The notes beneath the pieces were generated by a model. That model was not told the origin of the DNA. It was given only the letters and a program-made list of their open reading frames with translations, and ran no database searches. The position numbers and the translations under genes are program-made. Positions 31,078 through 39,944 of a DNA stretch of 64,000 nucleotides are shown one piece after another. How positions within the stretch are numbered: position 1 is the stretch's first letter; each line of letters opens with the position of its first letter. Source of the stretch: Alphaproteobacteria bacterium (GTDB lineage Bacteria > Pseudomonadota > Alphaproteobacteria > Rickettsiales > SXRF01); the NCBI GenBank assembly GCA_025362975.1, contig JANYES010000005.1, positions 62,001-126,000 on the forward strand. Direction: 5' to 3'.

Positions 31078-33781
31078 ACATCTTTCGCGCACGCAGCAGC
31101 CATTCCGCCACCATAGCCGCATAGGCCAGATAGAAGGGTTCCTGGCCCCAGCGCATGCGGTCCTGCTCCGAGCCGTTAAACCCGGCGGAAATGACCAGCA
31201 GAACGACCAGAATGAATATCCCCACCCCTATGACCTGCCGCTCATCGCGCAGATAGCCTTGGCGCAACGACAGCACGAGCACTGCCATCGGAATAACCGC
31301 ATATAGCACGATGCTGCCGTAATGGAGCAGCGCCGTTACCAGCGACGGCAACTGCCCGTAGTCCATGCCGAGAAAATTCCAGCCGCAATATGTGTAGCTG
31401 ACCGTCGGCACGCCCATTACATTCACCAGCGTATTCTCGATCCAACCCAGGTAATTCATCGGGTGGTGGCGGATGATGACCAGCGAATCCTGCATATCCT
31501 GCCTGCAGGCGCTTAACATCGACAGGCGGTTATATTCATACGACACGGCCTGGTGCGCTATGGCAGGAGGGGTGTAACCTTTGTCTTCCCATGCCTGCTC
31601 GACGATCTGCGCTTTATCTATGTGGCACAGCACAGGGAAGAAATGCGATACTTCGCCACTTTGCACTAGCGCCGGTAAATCCGGCACGATCTTCGCCGCG
31701 ACCTGGGCAAGGTTACAACCGAGCCAAGAGCTTGCGCCAAAGAACCCGAATACCAGGAAATTTTTTAAATAGACCAGCAGCAGCGGCGACATGGCGGTCG
31801 CAAACCCGAGGCAATAGTGTTTGCATGGTGTGCCGCGGCGTATGATCAGGATTATCGCCAGCATCAAGACGAATACGCCTAAATGCCATTGCGGGCGAAT
31901 CAGCCCAAGCAGGCAAAACGGCATAAAAACGTTAAACGCGCTTCTGAAATCCATTGGCGTATTGCGGTATTTTACAAAATAATAAAATCCGGCGGCGCAC
32001 AGGCAGAATTCAAAATGCGCCGCCACATACGCGCATTTGGCAAAAGTCAGGAAGGTGGGGAATATGCACAACCACGCCACTGTCGCCAGCGTGAGCCATG
32101 CCCGGACTCCCAGCAGCGCCAGCGCATGCGCAAGGTAATGCACCGCCGCGAACCCAAGGCCGATATACAGCCATTCGTACATCGTGTCGTAGTGGTAAGG
32201 CAGTTTCTGCATGACGCCCAGCACGAGGTTGAGCAGAGGCGGCTGCATGTGAAGATAAAATAACGAGTTCCACAGATCGTCGCGCAGAAGCTGGCTGCTC
32301 AGTAGATGGTCCTGCCAGTAGCCGTGGAAAGTCAGGTTCAGCGCATAGCGGTAAAACAACCCGCACATGATAAAAATCAGGCTGACACGTAAGTCAAGCC
32401 TGCGGATAGGCGCGGTAAAATATGAAAGTCTGCCGCGCATGCATTGTGCCAACACTTCCATCCCCATCGCCGCGTAGGCAAGGAAAAACGGTGCAACGCC
32501 CCAGCGCATACGCTCCTGTTCCGTCCCGTTAAAAGCGCACGACACTACGAGCATCGCCAACACCAGCGTGGCACTGGACACCACGAAGGCGCGATGAGCG
32601 CGCGCGTAACCGCGCGGCAAAAGCGAAAGCGCCAGCACCGCCATCGGCACCACCGCATAAAACATGAAAGAGATCGGACGAATCAGGTTCCACCACCTTC
32701 CCAGTTCGCCATCCCAACCGAAGGTTCGCTGCGTCGCGTCGGTCAGGAACTGGTATTTATCGGCGAAAGACGGCGACCGTGCGATACCATTCATTTTGCC
32801 AATTATCGACATTGCATAACGCTGCGGGTAACGGCGGATGACCGCCAGCGCGTCGGCGCCATCTTGCCTGCATCCGCCGATGCTGGCAAGACGGTTCCAC
32901 TCAACGAACGAATCATGCCGGTAAACCGGCTCCGCTTCACCCCTGGCCGCGCGCTCGCGGGAAGCGGCTTCGACCTTATTATAGTCGGGATACACCGGGA
33001 AGAGACGCGAAAGTTCGCCGCTTTCCATCATCGCCTGCCGCTCTTGCGGGGACGTGATCTGCACAGCCACCTGCGCAATGTTGCACCCGGCCCAAGAGCT
33101 TACGCCGAAGAAGCCGTACATCACGAAATTTTTCAGGTACAGCAACACAAGCGGCGATAGGCCCAGGCAATACCCCAGCACGAACTGTAATTTCTTTTCC
33201 CGCCAGTGCATTGCGAGCAGCAGCGGCAGCAAACAAACGAACACCGAAAGGTTCCACTGCGCCCTGACCAGACCCAGCACGCATAACGCCGCCGCCAGGT
33301 TCAGCCCGCTGCGCCATGTCAGCCCATCGCGCAGACGCAGCAGGAAATACATCGTCGCGCAGCACAGACAGAATTCAACATGCGGCGTATACGACCAGTT
33401 AGAAAAGATGATGAAGGTCGGGAACAGGCAAAGCCACGCCATCACGCCGACACTGAGCTTGCGACGCACACCCAGCATGCACAGCACCTTGTGCAGCACG
33501 TGTACGGAAATAAATCCGAGCAGGATGTACAATGCGTTATGCAGCTCCGGGTAGTTGAAGGGCAGCTTTGCCATGATACCGATTATGAAATTCATCAGCG
33601 GCGGCTGCATGTGCATGTAATAAATCGACCCCGCAAGATCGCGCTTGAGCACATCTATCGGCAGGTATTGCAGCATGGGGAGGGTATAAAAATGCATCCC
33701 CAGCCCGCAGCGGTACAACAGTTGCGACAGGATAAAAAATGCGCTTACCGTCCAGTCCAGCTTCAATAACAGCTGTATCAT
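31049..33781 (-). CDS. Giant membrane protein of two tandem GT-C-like halves
   Basis: 910 residues and about 20 hydrophobic segments. The two halves are clearly duplicated: YYMHMQPPLMNFIIGIM with FYLHMQPPLLNLVLGVM, SSWAGCNIAQVA with SSWLGCNLAQVA, and NGTEQERMRWG with NGSEQDRMRWG. Each half has a first external loop with acidic residues (KRDLAGS, LRDDLWNS), as in GT-C transferases that use lipid-linked sugars. Start 33781 overlaps the upstream stop (ATGA); the longer 33853 start is inside that gene. Last gene of the minus-strand operon. Donor and acceptor unknown. Confidence 0.82.
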   Translation of the reverse strand: MIQLLLKLDWTVSAFFILSQLLYRCGLGMHFYTLPMLQYLPIDVLKRDLAGSIYYMHMQPPLMNFIIGIMAKLPFNYPELHNALYILLGFISVHVLHKVLCMLGVRRKLSVGVMAWLCLFPTFIIFSNWSYTPHVEFCLCCATMYFLLRLRDGLTWRSGLNLAAALCVLGLVRAQWNLSVFVCLLPLLLAMHWREKKLQFVLGYCLGLSPLVLLYLKNFVMYGFFGVSSWAGCNIAQVAVQITSPQERQAMMESGELSRLFPVYPDYNKVEAASRERAARGEAEPVYRHDSFVEWNRLASIGGCRQDGADALAVIRRYPQRYAMSIIGKMNGIARSPSFADKYQFLTDATQRTFGWDGELGRWWNLIRPISFMFYAVVPMAVLALSLLPRGYARAHRAFVVSSATLVLAMLVVSCAFNGTEQERMRWGVAPFFLAYAAMGMEVLAQCMRGRLSYFTAPIRRLDLRVSLIFIMCGLFYRYALNLTFHGYWQDHLLSSQLLRDDLWNSLFYLHMQPPLLNLVLGVMQKLPYHYDTMYEWLYIGLGFAAVHYLAHALALLGVRAWLTLATVAWLCIFPTFLTFAKCAYVAAHFEFCLCAAGFYYFVKYRNTPMDFRSAFNVFMPFCLLGLIRPQWHLGVFVLMLAIILIIRRGTPCKHYCLGFATAMSPLLLVYLKNFLVFGFFGASSWLGCNLAQVAAKIVPDLPALVQSGEVSHFFPVLCHIDKAQIVEQAWEDKGYTPPAIAHQAVSYEYNRLSMLSACRQDMQDSLVIIRHHPMNYLGWIENTLVNVMGVPTVSYTYCGWNFLGMDYGQLPSLVTALLHYGSIVLYAVIPMAVLVLSLRQGYLRDERQVIGVGIFILVVLLVISAGFNGSEQDRMRWGQEPFYLAYAAMVAEWLLRARKMFSVPAAPAA

Positions 33782-36700
33782 CTTTTCCTCCGCAATAGCC
33801 TGCACACCAGCGCCAGCGCCCAGCATAGCGCCAGCACGTTCAGCGCGCGCCACATCGCAGGCGGGGTAAATGCATAATTGATTTCGTGCTCACCGGGCGT
33901 CACGTAGACAAACAACCTGTCGCCGGCCACGCGCGGTACGGCTTTTTTGCCGTCGACGCTCAGCGTATTCCACATGAAAGGCGTGGCGTTGGTCATGAGC
34001 CAGGCGCTCACGCCGCTGCGCAGGCGCACCGGCGGCACATCGCCAAAATCATTCGCATCCGGAGCGAAGATGATTTCCTGTCGGGAGTTGTGCAACGTTG
34101 CTATGGGCTGGGGTTCATATAAATCAGCGACACCGTAGGTGAAGGGGAAGTGATTGCGGCACAAGACATTGACGTTTAGACCGTAAAGATTCACCGCGTG
34201 GTTCAGCGGATAAGTACCCAGAATTAACAGCTTCGAACCCAGCTCCACCTGCGTAAGCGTTGTTTCTTCAAAGCTTTCAAAGAACTGCGGCGTGTTGTAA
34301 TTCCAGATCGACCAGAACGTGCCGGGCACCCTCAAAAGCTGCCGTCGTTTTTCGTCCGTGGAGAGCCCGGCATTCCCTGACGGCTTCATGATGGCCGCCG
34401 CATGCGAGATTTTTTGGGTAAAGGCAACCAGCGCGCATAGGCAGATAACCAGCCCGATAATGCGGGTGCGGCGCGTAAACCTCACAGGTTTGCCGCGTGT
34501 TTTTGCCGAGAATGCTGCTCCCAGGAGCAAACACAATGCGATCAGGTTGATGAGCGTCACCAGACGGTATGGGAACTGCATCACGTGCATGGCACGAGGC
34601 AGCAGGTGATCCCACGGATAAAGGCTGACTGAGCACCAGATATAAAAGCTGAACAATACGCACAGCAAGGCCACATAGGCGGTCAGCCGATGGCCGAGCT
34701 TTTGCTGGCGGGAGAGGGTTGTTATAAATAACAGCGCCATTGCGCCGATGAAAAAGTTGACCGGAGCATCGAGATACGGCGTGCTGATGCTTTCCAACGG
34801 GCCTTTAGTCAACCAGACACGCCGGTCGAAAAGCCACGGCGACAGCCGCGTTACGATCCAGTCGATATCGTCGGAATATAAATTGAAGAACCCGCGCGTA
34901 GTCACATCGAGCTTGCCCGACGCCGCAAGGTACGCATAGGCAAACGGCGCCAGCAGCGGCGCAAGCGCCAGAGGAATGCCCGCCATGGCGGGCAACATGC
35001 CTTTTCCGGGGGCCAGCCACCACCATAACGGGCACAGCACCGCCATGATGATGCAGCCGTTGAGCAAGGTCAGCGGATGCGTCACCGCCATGAGGGCAAA
35101 CAACAGCAGCGCCCCATCATACCAGCAGAGTTTCTGCCACGCGGTTGGTGCCATGAAACTATTCAGCAGTGCGATCACCCCCGCCGACAGCGCGACCACT
35201 GCAAAAAATTCCGGCAGGGCGCTGCGGTTATAGATATTGGTCAGCGGGTAGATCGCCAGCGTTACGGTGAGCCCAGCCATGCTTGCGAACCAACGCGGCA
35301 GGTCGAGGCGCAGGAGCAAACGCACGAGCGCTGCATGCTGCACCATATACAATCCGTATGCGCAGACGCAGATCGTCGTATACACGCCCGCCAGCGACGC
35401 CACCGTCCCAAGCAGCGGAAAGAAGCCATACCCATAAAAAACCGGAAAGGCAATGCCCACAAGATTGTAGGTGTTGAACACGCCGGGAAAGGTCCAGTGA
35501 CTACGCAAATAGGCCGCAGTGTAGCCGATTTCCCAGATATGATTGAACCAGTCGCCGTAAAAATCGTAGCCACCCCAGAGCAGCATGGTTGGTAGCAACG
35601 CGACCAACGCCGCTTCCAGCCACACTGAACGCGCTTTAGCCAGCATCATAGCATGGGAGCCCGCGTGAGCAAACCAGCTCTGAATGCGCGCGCGCGCGCG
35701 CATGGCGTAACCGAGGCACGGCAATGCGGCCGCTGCCGCTTTGCGCTCCAGCCAGATGGTATCCAGACGCAGGAATCCAACCGCCAGCAGCAATCCGGTG
35801 AGGCTAAGGATTTTGCCAAAGGTCCAACCATTTGTAATGACAATGTCGTTTTGCCCCGCGGCCAGTTTCACCACCGCCATTGCCTTATCTGCCGAGGCAT
35901 GCGCCACCGGCGCGCCATTTACTGTCAGGCTCAGCCCCGGGTAATAGAACACCGGCAGCTGGTATAGACCTTCTCTGCCGGGTGGAATGTTCACGGCCAA
36001 TGTCAGACCGCCACTTGCGGGCGAGCGAGTCGCGCTTCTGGGCAGGATGCGGAAATTACGATCATCGCTATCGGCGCTGGCACGCATGTAAACATCATCG
36101 ACGCGCACATCGCCGTCGGTTTTTTTTACGAAGCTTACCTCGTTCGCCGAAATGCCGATATCTGCCGAGAGGATGAAGTTTCCGTTACCGTCCGAGCCGC
36201 ATTCCTGCCGCGGCGGTGCTTTATCGACCAGAAGCTCCAGCGGGCATGCGCGCGAGCCAGCATGCAGGCGCATGCCGATGCGGTAGGACTGGTCGGGCAC
36301 GTTATCGTGGTGTAAGCGATAGGTGTGGCTGGTTATATCGGGAGGCAGATCGCCGAAATCCCGAAAATCCGTTCCAACATAGGCGTGGTGGTCGCTGTTG
36401 CCAATCAGGTAATTTTCATCGGCGATATGAGCCGCCGCTACGGTATCGTACTGTGCGCCATAACCGAAATTATGCCATGAACCCAGCGCGTAGCTGCCTG
36501 CCGACCACACCGCGCTCAACGCCAGAACGCCCAGCACCACGCGGTAGACGCGGAGGTGACGAGGGCGCAGGAACACCATAAAATCGGCAACCGCCACCGA
36601 GCCGAGCAGCGCAATCACCATCAGCAACCGGTTATCCCACTGCACGAAGCTGAACAGGCTGAACACCAACGGGTGAAGCGACGGATAATCGCGTGACTGT

Positions 36701-39666
36701 GTCACGACCCAGATAATCAGCAGCGCCATGAACGCCGCCGCCGTGCCAACCGTCAGGCGCCTGCGTATCACTATTGTTGCCACGCACAACGCAATAACTG
36801 GCCATGCGGCTTGCGGATACCACCAGTCGCGCATGATGAACAGGTTGGAAAGCGTGAGCCCCGAATCCCCCATACCCCAGCAGCAGGCCTGAATACGCAG
36901 CGCAAGAGGCGGCAGCAGCGCTATCGGCAACCAGTACCACGCCGCCATCAGCCCGCCTGCAAACGCGGCCAGGAGGATATAGCTGATCGATTTGGCTAGC
37001 CCCCTTGTATAGGCATAAATGCACGCCAGCAGTACGATCAAGTTATAGGAAAATACCGAATGAATCGGGTGGATGGGGATATAAAACGCCACCAGCACGC
37101 TGGTCAGCATGAGCCGAATTTTATACCGCAGCGACAACGTCTCCTGCCGCACAAGGCACATCAGCGCAAAAAGCACCCCCGGAAGCACGAAAATCGCCAC
37201 CCATTCCGTATAGAGCGCATCCTGGTACAGCACTGATATATTTTTTGACGAGAACACGCATAATAATCCTGCCACCACCGACAGGCTGCGCGTACCACCG
37301 AGCTTGTGCGCAATCGCATAAATCGAAAGTCCGGCTGCCAGGCAGCACAACGTGATATTGGCAATGACCGCCTGGTAGGGGCCAAGGCCAGCTGCTATCA
37401 GCAGCGCAGGGACCACATAGCCCGTCGCGCCGTAATACTGGAAAAGCGGCATGCGCGTTGCGTTATTCTGCAATGGCGACATCAACGGCAGCCACTGGCC
37501 TTCCAGCCATGCGCTGTAATATTCATAGGCGTAGCGGGTGTGGATCAGGATATCATTCGTGGGGATGCCTTTTTCCGACCAGAGCGGGAAGGTATACACA
37601 AGGCTTGCGAGTACGAACACCCACCCGATAGTCCAGTGCGCGGGCACATGTTTCAGTTTCGGCTCACATGCGCGCCACACGGCTTGCGCACGCCATGCGC
37701 AATGCTTCGCTTGCGCATGGCCCATACAGGCAAGCATGAGCGTAAGCAATAACCCGATCACACTGATGATTTTTGCCAGTGTCCAGGCATTGGTAATCTC
37801 AATGGAGCTTTTGCCTTTAGGCAACGCAAGCACCACCATCGCGAGATCAGAGGATTGCTGCGTGGCGCGTTGTCCATTGACAAGTATGGACATGCCCGGC
37901 CAGTAGGCGATGGGTAGCTGGTAGTTGCCTTCCCGGCCTTCAGGCAGGTTGGGGGATAAGCGGATGCCGCCGGAAATGTGCTCACGTACGGGTTTGGGCG
38001 GCAACTGGCGAAAATGTTTTTCTTCGGCGTCCGGCTCGGCGCGCACGTAAAAATCGACGAAGGTGAAAGGCCCAGACCCGGCGCGCGCAAAACGCAGCTG
38101 ATTCATGTTTACCGGCGTGATCACAATCAAGCCGTAATTGCCGTTACCGTAGTCCTCGCAGTGTTGCTGCGGTTCCTTATCGTCAAGCAGGATTTTCAGA
38201 GGGCAGCCTTTGCGGGGCGAACCATGTGTCTTGAATGTCAGAATGTAATGCAGGTCGAGGACGCCGTCCTGGACGATGGGAAAGCTACGGTCCTCAAAAC
38301 CGGGCTGGCTGAAATCCAACGACTGGAAATCTGTGCCGTGAAGGCGGTAATGCCATGTATTGCCATGAAAATACTCTTCATTACCGATGGTGCGAACAGC
38401 CTCTTCGTTATAGGCGTGGGCGGCGATGAGCTTGCCGCGTAGCGCCACCGGATATTGCAACGCGCCTGCAAAGGCGCACACCGACAGCAAGGCAAGTGCC
38501 GCACGGTAGCGGAACCGGTCCACACGGTCCAGATAGGTGAGGAAATCCGCCGCCGCTATGGCGCCCAATATGCCAAGCGGCAGCAAAAGCGGATGGTCCC
38601 AGGCAGTGAAGAAACTCACGATCTGTATATACCATGCGACGTCGCGGCACTGTGTCACCAGCAGCAGGATCGACACGAACAGGAAGGACGCCGCTGTTCC
38701 CACCGTCACCCGACGCTGGCAGGCCATGTTCAGCAACGCCGCAACGAAGAAATACCAGCCCACCTGCGGCGCATGCATACCGGCGTCCCAGCCTCCTACA
38801 GGGCGGAAGACGGGCCAGAGTGTATCGGTCAGAGTGGCGCCCGTAGAATATAAAACACCCAGCGCCGTGTGAATGCTGACGATCAGGCGGTCATGCGCGA
38901 TAGGTAGCCAGTACCATGCGGCGATCAACCCGCCCGCCAACTCGCAGAGCAGGATGGAAACGATACTGCGATAGGCCCTTTTTTGCCAGGCGTGTATGCA
39001 AGCGAGCAGCATAACCAGGTGAAAGGTGAAGAAGGAATGGGTCGGGTGGATGGGGATATACCAGCCGATTAACAGGCACGTGAGGCCAATATGAAGCCGG
39101 TAATATTTACCACCGCCATCGCTAAGGCGCAGCAGCGCCAAGAAAACCAGCGGCAGGGCGAAAATCGAAACCCATTCGGAATATAGCCCGATCGGGTAAA
39201 GCACCATCATCGAAACTGGGAAAAACAGGAATAACAACGAGCAGACCGTCGCGGACGCAAGCTTGGCGCCAAGGCGCATAAGTGCCGCCACCAGCGCGGC
39301 GCTACCTGCGAAACACCATAGCAAGGTATTGGCAATCATGGCATGGTAAGGATTCGCGCCCAGCGCGATCAGCAGCGCCGGGAACATATAGCCGTTGGCA
39401 CTATAATACTGAAATACCGGGATGCGTGCCGCGCCGTTTTCCAATGGGACCACCAGCGGCGGGAACTGGCCTTCCCGCCATGCGCGGTAATATTCGTAGG
39501 CAAAACGCGTATGCCACCAGATATCGTCGTGGACGGCGATAATCCCCGCATGCGACCACATCGGGAACGTATAGGCAAGGCTTGCAGCCAGCAGCAGAGC
39601 CGCAACACAGGCTCTGGCGGCCATGCTCGTTTTTTTTGTTTCGACTACCGATTCGCTAATGGCCAC
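33778..39666 (-). CDS. Giant membrane protein of three tandem GT-C/YfhO-like modules
   Basis: 1962 residues. Module 1 is about 20-650, module 2 about 678-1310, module 3 about 1346-1962. Modules 1 and 2 are close copies: TRFAYEYYRAWREGQ with TRYAYEYYSAWLEGQ, GREGNYQLPIAYWPGMSILV with GREGLYQLPVFYYPGLSLTV; module 3 keeps the layout with more change (YGDWFNHIWEIGYTAAYLRS). Each has an acidic first outer loop (VHDD, TND, YGDW), a bundle of ~10 helices, and a C-terminal outer beta domain. Likely transfer of lipid-linked sugars outside the cytoplasmic membrane, inferred from GT-C/YfhO resemblance. Third-last in a coupled operon, 20 nt after the carrier protein gene. Confidence 0.82.
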   Translation of the reverse strand: MAISESVVETKKTSMAARACVAALLLAASLAYTFPMWSHAGIIAVHDDIWWHTRFAYEYYRAWREGQFPPLVVPLENGAARIPVFQYYSANGYMFPALLIALGANPYHAMIANTLLWCFAGSAALVAALMRLGAKLASATVCSLLFLFFPVSMMVLYPIGLYSEWVSIFALPLVFLALLRLSDGGGKYYRLHIGLTCLLIGWYIPIHPTHSFFTFHLVMLLACIHAWQKRAYRSIVSILLCELAGGLIAAWYWLPIAHDRLIVSIHTALGVLYSTGATLTDTLWPVFRPVGGWDAGMHAPQVGWYFFVAALLNMACQRRVTVGTAASFLFVSILLLVTQCRDVAWYIQIVSFFTAWDHPLLLPLGILGAIAAADFLTYLDRVDRFRYRAALALLSVCAFAGALQYPVALRGKLIAAHAYNEEAVRTIGNEEYFHGNTWHYRLHGTDFQSLDFSQPGFEDRSFPIVQDGVLDLHYILTFKTHGSPRKGCPLKILLDDKEPQQHCEDYGNGNYGLIVITPVNMNQLRFARAGSGPFTFVDFYVRAEPDAEEKHFRQLPPKPVREHISGGIRLSPNLPEGREGNYQLPIAYWPGMSILVNGQRATQQSSDLAMVVLALPKGKSSIEITNAWTLAKIISVIGLLLTLMLACMGHAQAKHCAWRAQAVWRACEPKLKHVPAHWTIGWVFVLASLVYTFPLWSEKGIPTNDILIHTRYAYEYYSAWLEGQWLPLMSPLQNNATRMPLFQYYGATGYVVPALLIAAGLGPYQAVIANITLCCLAAGLSIYAIAHKLGGTRSLSVVAGLLCVFSSKNISVLYQDALYTEWVAIFVLPGVLFALMCLVRQETLSLRYKIRLMLTSVLVAFYIPIHPIHSVFSYNLIVLLACIYAYTRGLAKSISYILLAAFAGGLMAAWYWLPIALLPPLALRIQACCWGMGDSGLTLSNLFIMRDWWYPQAAWPVIALCVATIVIRRRLTVGTAAAFMALLIIWVVTQSRDYPSLHPLVFSLFSFVQWDNRLLMVIALLGSVAVADFMVFLRPRHLRVYRVVLGVLALSAVWSAGSYALGSWHNFGYGAQYDTVAAAHIADENYLIGNSDHHAYVGTDFRDFGDLPPDITSHTYRLHHDNVPDQSYRIGMRLHAGSRACPLELLVDKAPPRQECGSDGNGNFILSADIGISANEVSFVKKTDGDVRVDDVYMRASADSDDRNFRILPRSATRSPASGGLTLAVNIPPGREGLYQLPVFYYPGLSLTVNGAPVAHASADKAMAVVKLAAGQNDIVITNGWTFGKILSLTGLLLAVGFLRLDTIWLERKAAAAALPCLGYAMRARARIQSWFAHAGSHAMMLAKARSVWLEAALVALLPTMLLWGGYDFYGDWFNHIWEIGYTAAYLRSHWTFPGVFNTYNLVGIAFPVFYGYGFFPLLGTVASLAGVYTTICVCAYGLYMVQHAALVRLLLRLDLPRWFASMAGLTVTLAIYPLTNIYNRSALPEFFAVVALSAGVIALLNSFMAPTAWQKLCWYDGALLLFALMAVTHPLTLLNGCIIMAVLCPLWWWLAPGKGMLPAMAGIPLALAPLLAPFAYAYLAASGKLDVTTRGFFNLYSDDIDWIVTRLSPWLFDRRVWLTKGPLESISTPYLDAPVNFFIGAMALLFITTLSRQQKLGHRLTAYVALLCVLFSFYIWCSVSLYPWDHLLPRAMHVMQFPYRLVTLINLIALCLLLGAAFSAKTRGKPVRFTRRTRIIGLVICLCALVAFTQKISHAAAIMKPSGNAGLSTDEKRRQLLRVPGTFWSIWNYNTPQFFESFEETTLTQVELGSKLLILGTYPLNHAVNLYGLNVNVLCRNHFPFTYGVADLYEPQPIATLHNSRQEIIFAPDANDFGDVPPVRLRSGVSAWLMTNATPFMWNTLSVDGKKAVPRVAGDRLFVYVTPGEHEINYAFTPPAMWRALNVLALCWALALVCRLLRRKR

Positions 39667-39686
39667 AACTATCCCTTAAGGAACCA

Positions 39687-39944
39687 CTATCCCTTGGCCG
39701 CGAGTTTTTTCTGCACCAGATCAATCGCATCACCTATATCTTTAAGCCCCTCGATCTCGGCGATCTGGAACTTCACGCCATAACGGCTTTCGATGGCGAT
39801 GATGATGTTGATATGGTTAAATGAATCCCATTCTTCGATATCGTGTGCGGTGGTGGCGCGCGTCAGCACCATCGTTTCATCGTCGAAAATCTCGCGGAAA
39901 ATGGCTGTAAGCCCTTGCAGCAGCGTCTCCTCATCCATCGCCAT
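39687..39944 (-). CDS. Acyl carrier protein of the glycan operon
   Basis: 85 residues, the size of a free-standing ACP. The phosphopantetheine serine is Ser41 in EEWDSFNHINI, where helix II begins. It is not the housekeeping AcpP: the sequence differs and the neighbours are FkbH and surface-glycan genes. FkbH-type enzymes load glyceryl groups onto such carriers. The start overlaps the FkbH stop by 14 nt; a second Met at 39938 is equally possible. Confidence 0.92.
   Translation of the reverse strand: MAMDEETLLQGLTAIFREIFDDETMVLTRATTAHDIEEWDSFNHINIIIAIESRYGVKFQIAEIEGLKDIGDAIDLVQKKLAAKG

Noticed and set aside
39687-39944. The carrier protein as the housekeeping AcpP missing from the fab operon
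   Set aside because: Sequence around Ser41 (EEWDSFNHI) differs from the AcpP DSLD-type signature and the gene sits between FkbH and transferase genes.
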